Source: Sphingobacterium thalpophilum
GTDB lineage: Bacteria > Bacteroidota > Bacteroidia > Chitinophagales > Chitinophagaceae
Reading direction: 5' to 3'
Length of the DNA: 42,397 nt
Assembly (NCBI GenBank): GCA_945871875.1
Contig: CAMBYC010000007.1
Coordinates: 1-42,397 of the forward strand
Part shown: positions 26,089-33,703 of the stretch, one piece after another
How positions within the stretch are numbered: position 1 is the stretch's first letter
Layout: the number at the start of each line of letters is the position of its first letter
Position numbers and translations under genes: made by a program
The notes under the pieces: generated by a model
The model's database searches: none
What the model was told of the DNA's origin: nothing
What the model saw: only the letters and a program-made list of their open reading frames with translations

Positions 26089-26169
26089 ATGGCGTTGTTT
26101 GCAGTATTTTTTTTGCTAGTGAATGCTCAAGTTAGCAAAACAAATGCTGCAGATAATGCCATACATTGA
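26089..26169 (+). other. Possible truncated start of a secreted-protein gene
   Basis: A 26-codon frame reads MALFAVFFLLVNAQ followed by VSKTNAADNAIH, like a Bacteroidota signal peptide ending in AQ plus a few mature residues, then a stop. One frame over, the sequence continues as KFGNKEIEKIGGPIGST before another stop. This could be a frameshifted remnant, but the piece is too short to assign. The remaining gap (25996-26344) shows only a small hairpin (ccatat...atatgg, 26075-26092) and no other clear feature. Confidence 0.2.
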
Positions 26170-26344
26170 AATTTGGGAATAAAGAAATTGAAAAAATTGG
26201 AGGACCCATCGGTTCTACATAATTAGATACTAGATACTTTGCAAAAAAGATTATTCAAGGGTAGTTTAAGAAAATCAGTTTAAAAACGGCTAATAATAAA
26301 CATCTAACATCAAACTTTAATTCTAGAGCATTGAAGTTTGTTGT

Positions 26345-26375
26345 TTGAATATTGATTATTGATTTTGTATATTCA
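26345..26375 (+). promoter_or_regulatory. Candidate promoter of the GH27-CE15-GH95 operon
   Basis: TTG (26345-26347), 20-nt spacer, TATATTCA (26368-26375, two mismatches to TAnnTTTG). The ATG follows at 26414, leaving a leader of about 35 nt. Confidence 0.35.
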
Positions 26376-26413
26376 CCCGCCATTTAAAAAATCAATAGGA
26401 TATACAACTCACA

Positions 26414-28423
26414 ATGAACAAGATTGCTACATTATTATTTGCTTCTCTTTTTTTTGTTTTTTCTGTTTTTGCTCAACAAACCAGAACTGTTTATTTAGAC
26501 AATTTAACAATTCAATCTTTTAGCGAAGGAATTCCAGGTGTTACTGCCAAATCTTGTGCAGGAGGTGACAGCATCCGAATGAAAGGAAAAGTATATCAAC
26601 GAGGAGTTGGTGTACATTCTACAAGTGTGTTGACCTTTCAATTGAATGGAAAAGGATTAAGCTTTTCTGCAATTACAGGGGTTGACGATAGTGCAACTCC
26701 AGGTATGGTGTATAAGATGTATGCCATTGGAGATGAAAAAATCTTGTTTGAAAGCAATCCAATGAAAATGGGAGATGCACCACAAATGGTAAATGTAAAC
26801 CTGAAAGATGTAAAACGTTTCGGATTATTGGTAATGGTTAAAGAAGAACGTGGAACTAAAACCTACAGCAATTGGGCGAATGCAGTAATCACCATGAAAG
26901 ATTCCAGTTTGCCTGAAACCGTACCGAATGATAAAGACAGATATATTTTAACGCCAGCTCCATCAAAGCAACCGAAAATAACAACGCCAGCTGTGTTTGG
27001 TGCTACACCTGGCAATCCATTTCTATTTACCGTTACGGCAACAGGTGAAAGACCAATGATTTTTTCGGCTAGTCCATTACCAGCTGGACTTTCCATAGAT
27101 GCCAAAACCGGAATCATTACAGGAAAAGTTGCTCAAAGAGGAACATATAAGGTTTCATTAAGTGCAACAAATTCACTTAGAAGCAATGTTAAAATATTGA
27201 ATATAAAAATTGGTGATACCATCGCCTTAACACCTCCAATCGGTTGGAATGGTTGGAACTCTTGGGCAAGAAACATCGATCAAGATAAAGTAATGTCGTC
27301 AGCAAAAGCAATGGTATCAAAAGGATTGAGCAACCACGGATGGAGTTATATTAATATAGATGATGCTTGGCAAGGTTACCGTGGCGGCAAATACAATGCC
27401 ATTCAACCCAATAGTAAATTCCCATCTTTTATACCAATGATTGAATTTATTCACTCATTAGGATTAAAAGTAGGTGTTTATTCTACTCCTTGGATTACCA
27501 GTTATGCTGGTTATGTGGGCGGTTCTTCTAATTTTGAAAATGGTGCTTATCCAGATTCTGTAAAAAACAACAAACGTTCTTTTCGTTATATCGGTAAATA
27601 TCGTTTTGATGAAAATGATGCTAAACAAATGGCAGATTGGGGAATTGATTTCTTGAAATACGATTGGCGCATTGAAGTGCCATCTACTGCTAGAATGGGA
27701 GAGGCATTAAAAAAATCTGGAAGAGATATCATTTATAGTATTTCTAATTCAGCTCCTTTTTCAAATGTAAAAGATTGGGTAAAATTGACAAATATGTACA
27801 GAACCGGTCCAGATATTCGCGACAGCTGGTTGGGTTTATATACTTGTGCATTTACATTAGACAATTGGGGGCCTTATGGCGGTCCGGGCCATTGGAACGA
27901 CCCAGACATGATGATTCTCGGAAACGTATCCACTGGAACCGATATTCACCCAACTCGATTAACCCCAGATGAACAATACAGCCACGTAAGTTTATTCAGT
28001 TTGCTAGCAGCCCCTTTAATGATAGGTTGCCCTATAGAACAATTGGACGATTTCACAGTAAACTTGTTGTCGAATGATGAAGTAATCGAAATTGACCAAG
28101 ATCCATTAGGAAAATCTGGACGATTGATAGCAGATGAAAACGGCGTACAAATTTGGGCAAAGCCATTAGAAGACGGCTCTTATGCTGTAGGATTATTCAA
28201 TACCGCCAATTTTGAAAAAACACCACAATCTTATTTCCATTGGGGAACGGAAAAGGAAAACAAATTCACATTTGCATTTGATAAACTTGGATTGAAAGGC
28301 AATTGGAGGGTTAGAGATGTATGGCGACAAAAAGATTTAGGCGTTTTTGCAAATAATTTTTCAACATCCATCCGCCACCACGGGGTTGTAATGGTTAGAT
28401 TGTTTCCATCACTCAAAAAATAA
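26414..28423 (+). CDS. GH27 alpha-galactosidase with NPCBM and Ig-like domains
   Basis: A secreted enzyme of 669 residues that should release terminal alpha-galactose (some GH27 members act on beta-L-arabinopyranose). Order: signal peptide to about 20 (...SVFAQ); NPCBM carbohydrate-binding module (about 22-160, with KVYQRGVGVHS); a putative-Ig domain (175-268, ASPLPAGLSIDAKTGIITG); then the GH27 barrel from GWNGWNSWA (about 277). The nucleophile Asp417 lies in LKYDWR and the acid/base pair DPD (496-498) in GHWNDPDMM. The C-terminal beta domain ends near 669. It is the first gene of a tight operon: the CE15 gene starts 9 bp later. Confidence 0.93.
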   Translation: MNKIATLLFASLFFVFSVFAQQTRTVYLDNLTIQSFSEGIPGVTAKSCAGGDSIRMKGKVYQRGVGVHSTSVLTFQLNGKGLSFSAITGVDDSATPGMVYKMYAIGDEKILFESNPMKMGDAPQMVNVNLKDVKRFGLLVMVKEERGTKTYSNWANAVITMKDSSLPETVPNDKDRYILTPAPSKQPKITTPAVFGATPGNPFLFTVTATGERPMIFSASPLPAGLSIDAKTGIITGKVAQRGTYKVSLSATNSLRSNVKILNIKIGDTIALTPPIGWNGWNSWARNIDQDKVMSSAKAMVSKGLSNHGWSYINIDDAWQGYRGGKYNAIQPNSKFPSFIPMIEFIHSLGLKVGVYSTPWITSYAGYVGGSSNFENGAYPDSVKNNKRSFRYIGKYRFDENDAKQMADWGIDFLKYDWRIEVPSTARMGEALKKSGRDIIYSISNSAPFSNVKDWVKLTNMYRTGPDIRDSWLGLYTCAFTLDNWGPYGGPGHWNDPDMMILGNVSTGTDIHPTRLTPDEQYSHVSLFSLLAAPLMIGCPIEQLDDFTVNLLSNDEVIEIDQDPLGKSGRLIADENGVQIWAKPLEDGSYAVGLFNTANFEKTPQSYFHWGTEKENKFTFAFDKLGLKGNWRVRDVWRQKDLGVFANNFSTSIRHHGVVMVRLFPSLKK

Positions 28424-28432
28424 ATTCAATTT

Positions 28433-29665
28433 ATGAACTACTTCATTTCAATGCTGATTGGCAGTTTGTTATTTATAAATACCAACAACGCACAATCTAT
28501 AAGAGCCATTTCAGATTCTTTCAGACCATTATTAAAAGTGCCGGAATTACTGGTTTCTAATAATGGTACAACCATCAAAACAAAAAAACAATGGAATACC
28601 ATCCGAAGACCGGAAATTGTATCGTTGTTAGAGCAAGAAGAATACGGTAAAATTCCCGGTGAAATTAAAGTTTCAAAAGTTACCATTACTGATGAAGACA
28701 GAAATGCATTAAATGGAAGAGCAATTCGCAAGCAAGTGGTTTTATCCTTTGAAAAAAATGGGAGATCGGTGAGTTTTGAAATATTGCTGTATTTGCCAAA
28801 AGGGAAAAAATCTTACCCCACTTTTCTTTCCTACAATTTTGGAGGCAATCAATCCATAAACAGCGATACCAATATACATTATTCAAAACCATGGAATGGT
28901 CAGCCAGCAAATAGGGGTGCAAATGCTGTCAATTGGCCTGTAGAAAAAATTATTGAATCTGGTTGTGGCGTGGTAACGTTGAACAATTGGGATATAGCAT
29001 TCGATAGAAACGATTTTAGTGTTGGGGTTTACACATTATTGTATAAAGACCAGCAGGCAAAACCAGCCCCAGATGAATGGGGTTCTTTAGCAGCATGGGC
29101 TTGGGGATTGTCCCGTGCATTGGATTATTTAAAAACAGACAAAGATGTTGATGGCAATAAAGTTATAGCATTAGGGCATTCAAGATTGGGGAAAGCATCA
29201 TTGTGGGCAGGAGCTCACGACCAAAGATTTGCTGGCGTAATATCAAGTGGTTCAGGATGTGGAGGAGCTTCAATGCATATTGGAAAAATAGGAGAGAAGA
29301 TTGCAAACATCAACAAGCGTTTCCCTCAATGGACTTGCGAAAATTTTAAGAAATACAGCAATAAAGAAGACAGTTTACCATTTGACCAACATTTTGTTTT
29401 AGCACTTGTAGCACCTCGTCCAATTTATGTAGCAAGTGCAACAGAAGATGCTTGGGCAGATCCTCATAATGAATTTTTATCTACTTATTATGCTTCTTCG
29501 GTGTATCAATTGTTTGGAATTAATGGAATTCAGAAGCCAGAAGTGCCAAAATTTGAACAACCCATAACCGGTATGGTTTCTCACCATATACGTATTGGTA
29601 AACATGATATTTTGGAATACGATTGGAACAATTACATTCGATTTGCTTTAGAAAATATCAAATAA
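28433..29665 (+). CDS. CE15-type glucuronoyl esterase
   Basis: A secreted alpha/beta-hydrolase of 410 residues. CE15 enzymes cleave the ester between (4-O-methyl)glucuronic acid and lignin alcohols, and bacterial members accept various uronate esters. The signal peptide ends near residue 20 (...NAQ). The nucleophile elbow is GHSRLGK (Ser250), the CE15 form of G-x-S-R-x-G-K; upstream lies WGSLAAWAWGLSRALDYL. EDAWADPHNEF and the C-terminal HHIRIGKHDILEYDW supply the conserved acid and histidine regions. It sits between GH27 (9 bp) and GH95 (12 bp), so translation is probably coupled. Together they suggest a glycan carrying both galactose/fucose caps and esterified uronic acid. Confidence 0.88.
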   Translation: MNYFISMLIGSLLFINTNNAQSIRAISDSFRPLLKVPELLVSNNGTTIKTKKQWNTIRRPEIVSLLEQEEYGKIPGEIKVSKVTITDEDRNALNGRAIRKQVVLSFEKNGRSVSFEILLYLPKGKKSYPTFLSYNFGGNQSINSDTNIHYSKPWNGQPANRGANAVNWPVEKIIESGCGVVTLNNWDIAFDRNDFSVGVYTLLYKDQQAKPAPDEWGSLAAWAWGLSRALDYLKTDKDVDGNKVIALGHSRLGKASLWAGAHDQRFAGVISSGSGCGGASMHIGKIGEKIANINKRFPQWTCENFKKYSNKEDSLPFDQHFVLALVAPRPIYVASATEDAWADPHNEFLSTYYASSVYQLFGINGIQKPEVPKFEQPITGMVSHHIRIGKHDILEYDWNNYIRFALENIK

Positions 29666-29677
29666 AAATTCTAATTA

Positions 29678-32023
29678 ATGAATTTGAAACGGTTTTGCAC
29701 TTTTATAGTTTTTGTCTTATTTTTCAATTGTATTGATGCCCAAACATCAAATCTTTTGTGGTATAAACAACCCGCACAATATTTTGAAGAAAGTTTAGTA
29801 ATGGGAAATGGAAAGATGGGTGCTTCTATTTTTAGCGGGTTGCCAACAGATACAATCATTTTAAATGATATTACCCTTTGGCGGGGTGGTCCGGTTAATC
29901 CAAATGATAATCCCGATACATATAAAAATCTTCCTGCAGTAAGAAATGCACTAAAAGAGGAAAACTATAAGCTCGCCGACCAACTCAACCGAAAAATTCA
30001 AGGGAAATATTCAAATCCCTATAGTCCACTCGGAAGCTTTTATATACAAGTAAATAATCAAGACAGCATTATCAATTATCGTCGCCAATTGGATATCGGA
30101 AAAGCTGTTGCTGCTATGCAATACCAAAGCAAAGGCGTTCTTTTTACTCGAGAATATTTTATATCTCATCCAGATAAATTAATGGTTATCAAGTTGAAAG
30201 CCAATAAAAAAGGAGCATTACAATTTGACATTAAGTTTGATAGTCCACTAAAGTTTGTAAAAAGTATTAAACAAAATAGTTTAAAAATCAATGGTGCTAC
30301 AATAGGTAAAAACAATAGTTTAGGCACAAGGTTTACTACAATTTTCAAGATTAAAAATGTGGATGGAAAAATTGTTAAAACAGATAGCACAATAGGATTG
30401 GTAGGTGCTACAGAAGCTATTGTATATGTTTCGATTGCCACCAGTTTTAATGGATTTGATAAAGATCCAGTATCTAATGGCAAAAACGATGATTCATTGG
30501 CAAGCAACATTTTGGCAAATGCAATGGTAAAGACTTATGAGACCATTAAGCAGCATCACATTAAAGATTATAGCAATTATTTTAATAGAGTAAATCTAGA
30601 TTTGGGAAAATCCGATAATACAGATTTGCAGATTGATGAGCGATTACAGCGTTATGCTAGCGGTAAGCCAGACAAAGAATTAGAGGCATTGTATTTTCAG
30701 TTTGGTAGATATTTGTTGATCAGTTGTTCGCGCACCCCCAAAGTTCCGGCAAATTTGCAAGGATTATGGAATCCCTATTTAAACCCACCCTGGGGAAGTA
30801 ATTATACTACAAACATCAATACCGAAGAGAATTATTGGATGGCTGAAACCGGTAATCTATCAGAAATGCATACCCCGCTTTTAGGATTTATTGAGAATTT
30901 AGCCGTTACTGGAAAAGCAACCGCTAAAAATTATTATGGTGCCGGAGGTTGGGCTGCTTGTCACAATTCAGACATTTGGGCAATGAGCAATCCGGTAGGA
31001 GAGGGAAAGGGAAGTCCACAATGGGCAAATTGGAATATGAGTGGAACCTGGTTGACTATGCATTTGTGGGATCATTACAGCTTTACCCAAGATTTGAAAT
31101 ATCTAAAAGATAAAGCATATCCCTTAATGCAGGGTGCAGCACAGTTTTGTTTAGATTGGTTGGTAGAAGATAAGAATGGAGATTTAATTACATCACCATC
31201 AGTATCACCAGAAAATAAATATATCTCTGGCGATGGATATAAAGGACATACTTTTTTTGGCAGCACTTGTGATTTGGCGTTGATAAGAGAATGTTTTCAA
31301 AACACTATAAAAGCGGCAGAAACATTAAAAGTTGATGATGTGTTTGTTGCGAAACTTAAATTTGCATTGGCAAAATTACATCCCTATCAGATTGGTAATA
31401 GAGGTAATCTGCAAGAATGGTATTACGATTGGGAAGATGCGGAATTTAAGCACCAGCATCAATCGCATTTGGTAGGGTTGTATCCAGGACATCATATTTC
31501 ACCTGAAGCAACACCAGATTTAGCAGCTGCTTGTAAGAATGTATTGGAGCAGCGGGGCGATCAAACCACGGGGTGGTCAAAAGCTTGGCGAATCAATTTA
31601 TGGGCAAGATTGCACGATGGCAATCGGGCATATAAAATGTATAAAGAATTGTTAAGCTATGTGCCTCCAACAGTGAGAAGAAATTACAAAGGGGGAGGAA
31701 CCTATCCCAATTTATTAGATGCACATCCACCGTTTCAAATAGACGGAAATTTTGGAGGAAGTGCTGCGGTATTGGAAATGTTGGTGCAATCAACAGACAA
31801 TCAAATTATTTTGTTGCCAGCATTGCCAGACAATTGGAATTCTGGAAATGTAAAAGGTGTTTGTGCACGCGGGGGATTTGAATTGGAGATAAGTTGGGAA
31901 GATAAAAAAGTAGTTTATCTAAAGATATTCTCTAAAAGCAATGGAAAAACAAGCATTAAGTTTGGAGATAAAATTCTTCCAATTGTGATGAGAAGTGGAG
32001 AAGTTAGAGAGGTTCGTTTTTGA
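29678..32023 (+). CDS. GH95-family hydrolase (alpha-L-fucosidase/galactosidase type)
   Basis: The second GH95 enzyme of the window, 781 residues and without an added Fn3 domain. The signal peptide ends ...NCIDAQ near residue 22. Landmarks: LVMGNGKMGASIFSG, then ILNDITLWRGGP (N-terminal GH95 block); NLQGLWNPYLNPPWGSNYTTNINTEENYW in two parts, with the Asn pair near 378-380; SVSPEN (about 510); HPPFQIDGNFGG (about 686). Compared with the paralogue at 23251 it keeps the usual TLWxGGP that the other lacks, and it has TEENYW in place of VQMNYW, so the two probably differ in substrate. It is the last gene of the GH27-CE15-GH95 operon, with a terminator 31 bp on. Confidence 0.92.
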   Translation: MNLKRFCTFIVFVLFFNCIDAQTSNLLWYKQPAQYFEESLVMGNGKMGASIFSGLPTDTIILNDITLWRGGPVNPNDNPDTYKNLPAVRNALKEENYKLADQLNRKIQGKYSNPYSPLGSFYIQVNNQDSIINYRRQLDIGKAVAAMQYQSKGVLFTREYFISHPDKLMVIKLKANKKGALQFDIKFDSPLKFVKSIKQNSLKINGATIGKNNSLGTRFTTIFKIKNVDGKIVKTDSTIGLVGATEAIVYVSIATSFNGFDKDPVSNGKNDDSLASNILANAMVKTYETIKQHHIKDYSNYFNRVNLDLGKSDNTDLQIDERLQRYASGKPDKELEALYFQFGRYLLISCSRTPKVPANLQGLWNPYLNPPWGSNYTTNINTEENYWMAETGNLSEMHTPLLGFIENLAVTGKATAKNYYGAGGWAACHNSDIWAMSNPVGEGKGSPQWANWNMSGTWLTMHLWDHYSFTQDLKYLKDKAYPLMQGAAQFCLDWLVEDKNGDLITSPSVSPENKYISGDGYKGHTFFGSTCDLALIRECFQNTIKAAETLKVDDVFVAKLKFALAKLHPYQIGNRGNLQEWYYDWEDAEFKHQHQSHLVGLYPGHHISPEATPDLAAACKNVLEQRGDQTTGWSKAWRINLWARLHDGNRAYKMYKELLSYVPPTVRRNYKGGGTYPNLLDAHPPFQIDGNFGGSAAVLEMLVQSTDNQIILLPALPDNWNSGNVKGVCARGGFELEISWEDKKVVYLKIFSKSNGKTSIKFGDKILPIVMRSGEVREVRF

Positions 32024-32053
32024 ATTATAAAATTTCATGATTAAAAAACAATA

Positions 32054-32087
32054 AAGCCGACTTTTGTTAGTCGGCTTAATTGTTTTT
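32054..32087. terminator. Bidirectional terminator between convergent operons
   Basis: aagccgact (32054-32062) pairs with agtcggctt (32069-32077). T-rich tracts lie on both sides (attgttttt on plus, ttattgtttttt on minus), so it can end both the GH95 operon and the lipoprotein operon. Confidence 0.85.
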
Positions 32088-32117
32088 ATATTTTAAACAG
32101 AAATAAATTTTGAAAGA

Positions 32118-33698
32118 TTAGTTGGTTCCTTTTGCACCAAAATAAACAGCAGGAGCTGGAGATTTGTATTCTTTTCCATTTAAGGTTAATCCAGTTGTAG
32201 AGAAGAAAGGTGTAAAGTTGGTTTTTGCACCAGTCAATGCAGGAGAACCAGATTGCAATCTAAAGTCCCAGTTGGTATCGAATGCAAAACTAGCCACTGC
32301 TACTGAATTTATTGGGAAGTTAACAAATTTAGGATCTTTTGTAGCATCACCAGCAGAAGCTGAAAATATATCATAAGTTCCTCTTACAACATCAGTTACA
32401 CCTGCTTTAAAGCCATCAAAAGCAGTTATAGTTCCATTGGCTATGTGTTGAGGAATAGAACTTTGTTGAGATCCAGATACATAGAAGTTATAATCTATTT
32501 TACTATTTAGATCAGGACCAGTAGTTGCATTAACACCAAAACTTGGGGCTTTAGAACCAAACATACAGTTTACGATTAAATTGTTGTAAACATAAGCAAG
32601 AACCCCTGCTTCTAACCAAACAGATCCACCTTTAGGTTTGTTTGGATCTCTTCTCCAACCAGAATTAATGATTGTATTGTTGTATGCATTGATTTGTGCT
32701 TGAGGTCTAGTTGCACTTGCACCAGAATTTGACAATTTAAAGCCATTGGTATTAGGGGCAAACATGATATTTCCAGCAGCATCTACTTTTGTTCCAGCTT
32801 TACAGTTAATAGCTTCGCCTCCTGCTTCACCAACACCATAGAATAGATTGTTAGTGAAAATACAGCTACCACCTTGAACATAAATAGCATCTTCACCATT
32901 GCTTCTAAAGATTGAATTGGTTATAACATATTTTCCATTTGGGTTGTTTGTATTGAATGCAACCATATTTTCTCCGCCAGCAGCCTTGAATAAACCAGCT
33001 ACAGATGAAGGGGAAGTTGCTGTAGTTGTAGCACCAGTGAATTCTACAATTACATTATCCAATAAAATTTCAGCACAAGTTGTACTTCCTATGATACCAC
33101 CCCAAGCTCTACCGAAAGTATTTGCAACAGTTCTTTCAGCAGCTGGTATAGTAAACTTAATAGGAGCAGCTTTAGTTCCAACCGCATATAAATTACCATT
33201 AACTATAAATTCAATCTTAGTTTTATTGGCGTCTACTCCTCCAGTGGCAATAATGATTTCTACACCTTCTTCAATAGTTAGTCTTTTGCCAACTGGAACA
33301 TTAAAATGACCAGTAACGTTTACAGTAGAATATTTTTTCCAAACACCTTCAACGTTTCCAACAGCTGTGATTGGATCATTATTGCTTACAGTAACTGAAC
33401 ATGTTGCTGATTCAAAATTTTCAACGGATTTTGCTGTAATAATTGCACTTCCTGGTTTAATTGCAGTTACTAAACCGTTTACAACTTTTGCAATTGTAGA
33501 GTCAGAACTAGACCAAATAACAGCTTTGTTGGTAGCATTTGCAGGAAGAATAATGCTAAATAAAGTAGCTGTATCCGCTGGTTTTAACGTTAAAGAAGTT
33601 TTAGACAAAGAAATACCTTTTACAGTTAAATCTTGATCTTTCTTACATCCATAAATGGCTGTAATTGCTAACAATACAATGATGATTTGTTTTTTCAT
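32118..33698 (-). CDS. Lipoprotein with Big2 domain and right-handed beta-helix
   Basis: A predicted surface lipoprotein of 526 residues. The lipobox is AIYGC (Cys18), followed by KKDQ. A bacterial Ig-like Big2 domain follows (about 27-105: VKGISLSKTSLTLKP, VIWSSSDSTIAKV, ITAKS). Then a long parallel beta-helix region (about 115-480) has imperfect rungs such as NNLFYGVG, AYNNTIINSG and YVYNNLIVNC. Its start lies only 5 bp after the stop of the TonB receptor gene at 33704, so the two form an operon. By position it takes the place that SusD has beside SusC. It may capture or process the receptor's ligand. No catalytic motif was recognised. The neighbouring Pho-type repeats suggest a phosphorylated ligand, which is inference. 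Confidence 0.85.
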   Translation of the reverse strand: MKKQIIIVLLAITAIYGCKKDQDLTVKGISLSKTSLTLKPADTATLFSIILPANATNKAVIWSSSDSTIAKVVNGLVTAIKPGSAIITAKSVENFESATCSVTVSNNDPITAVGNVEGVWKKYSTVNVTGHFNVPVGKRLTIEEGVEIIIATGGVDANKTKIEFIVNGNLYAVGTKAAPIKFTIPAAERTVANTFGRAWGGIIGSTTCAEILLDNVIVEFTGATTTATSPSSVAGLFKAAGGENMVAFNTNNPNGKYVITNSIFRSNGEDAIYVQGGSCIFTNNLFYGVGEAGGEAINCKAGTKVDAAGNIMFAPNTNGFKLSNSGASATRPQAQINAYNNTIINSGWRRDPNKPKGGSVWLEAGVLAYVYNNLIVNCMFGSKAPSFGVNATTGPDLNSKIDYNFYVSGSQQSSIPQHIANGTITAFDGFKAGVTDVVRGTYDIFSASAGDATKDPKFVNFPINSVAVASFAFDTNWDFRLQSGSPALTGAKTNFTPFFSTTGLTLNGKEYKSPAPAVYFGAKGTN

Positions 33699-33703
33699 TT
33701 TAA

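Noticed and set aside
32899-33309. 136-codon plus-strand frame inside the Big2/beta-helix lipoprotein gene
   Set aside because: Antisense shadow caused by the Ala/Thr/Val-rich coding sequence; hydrophobic but without a signal or a homologous pattern.
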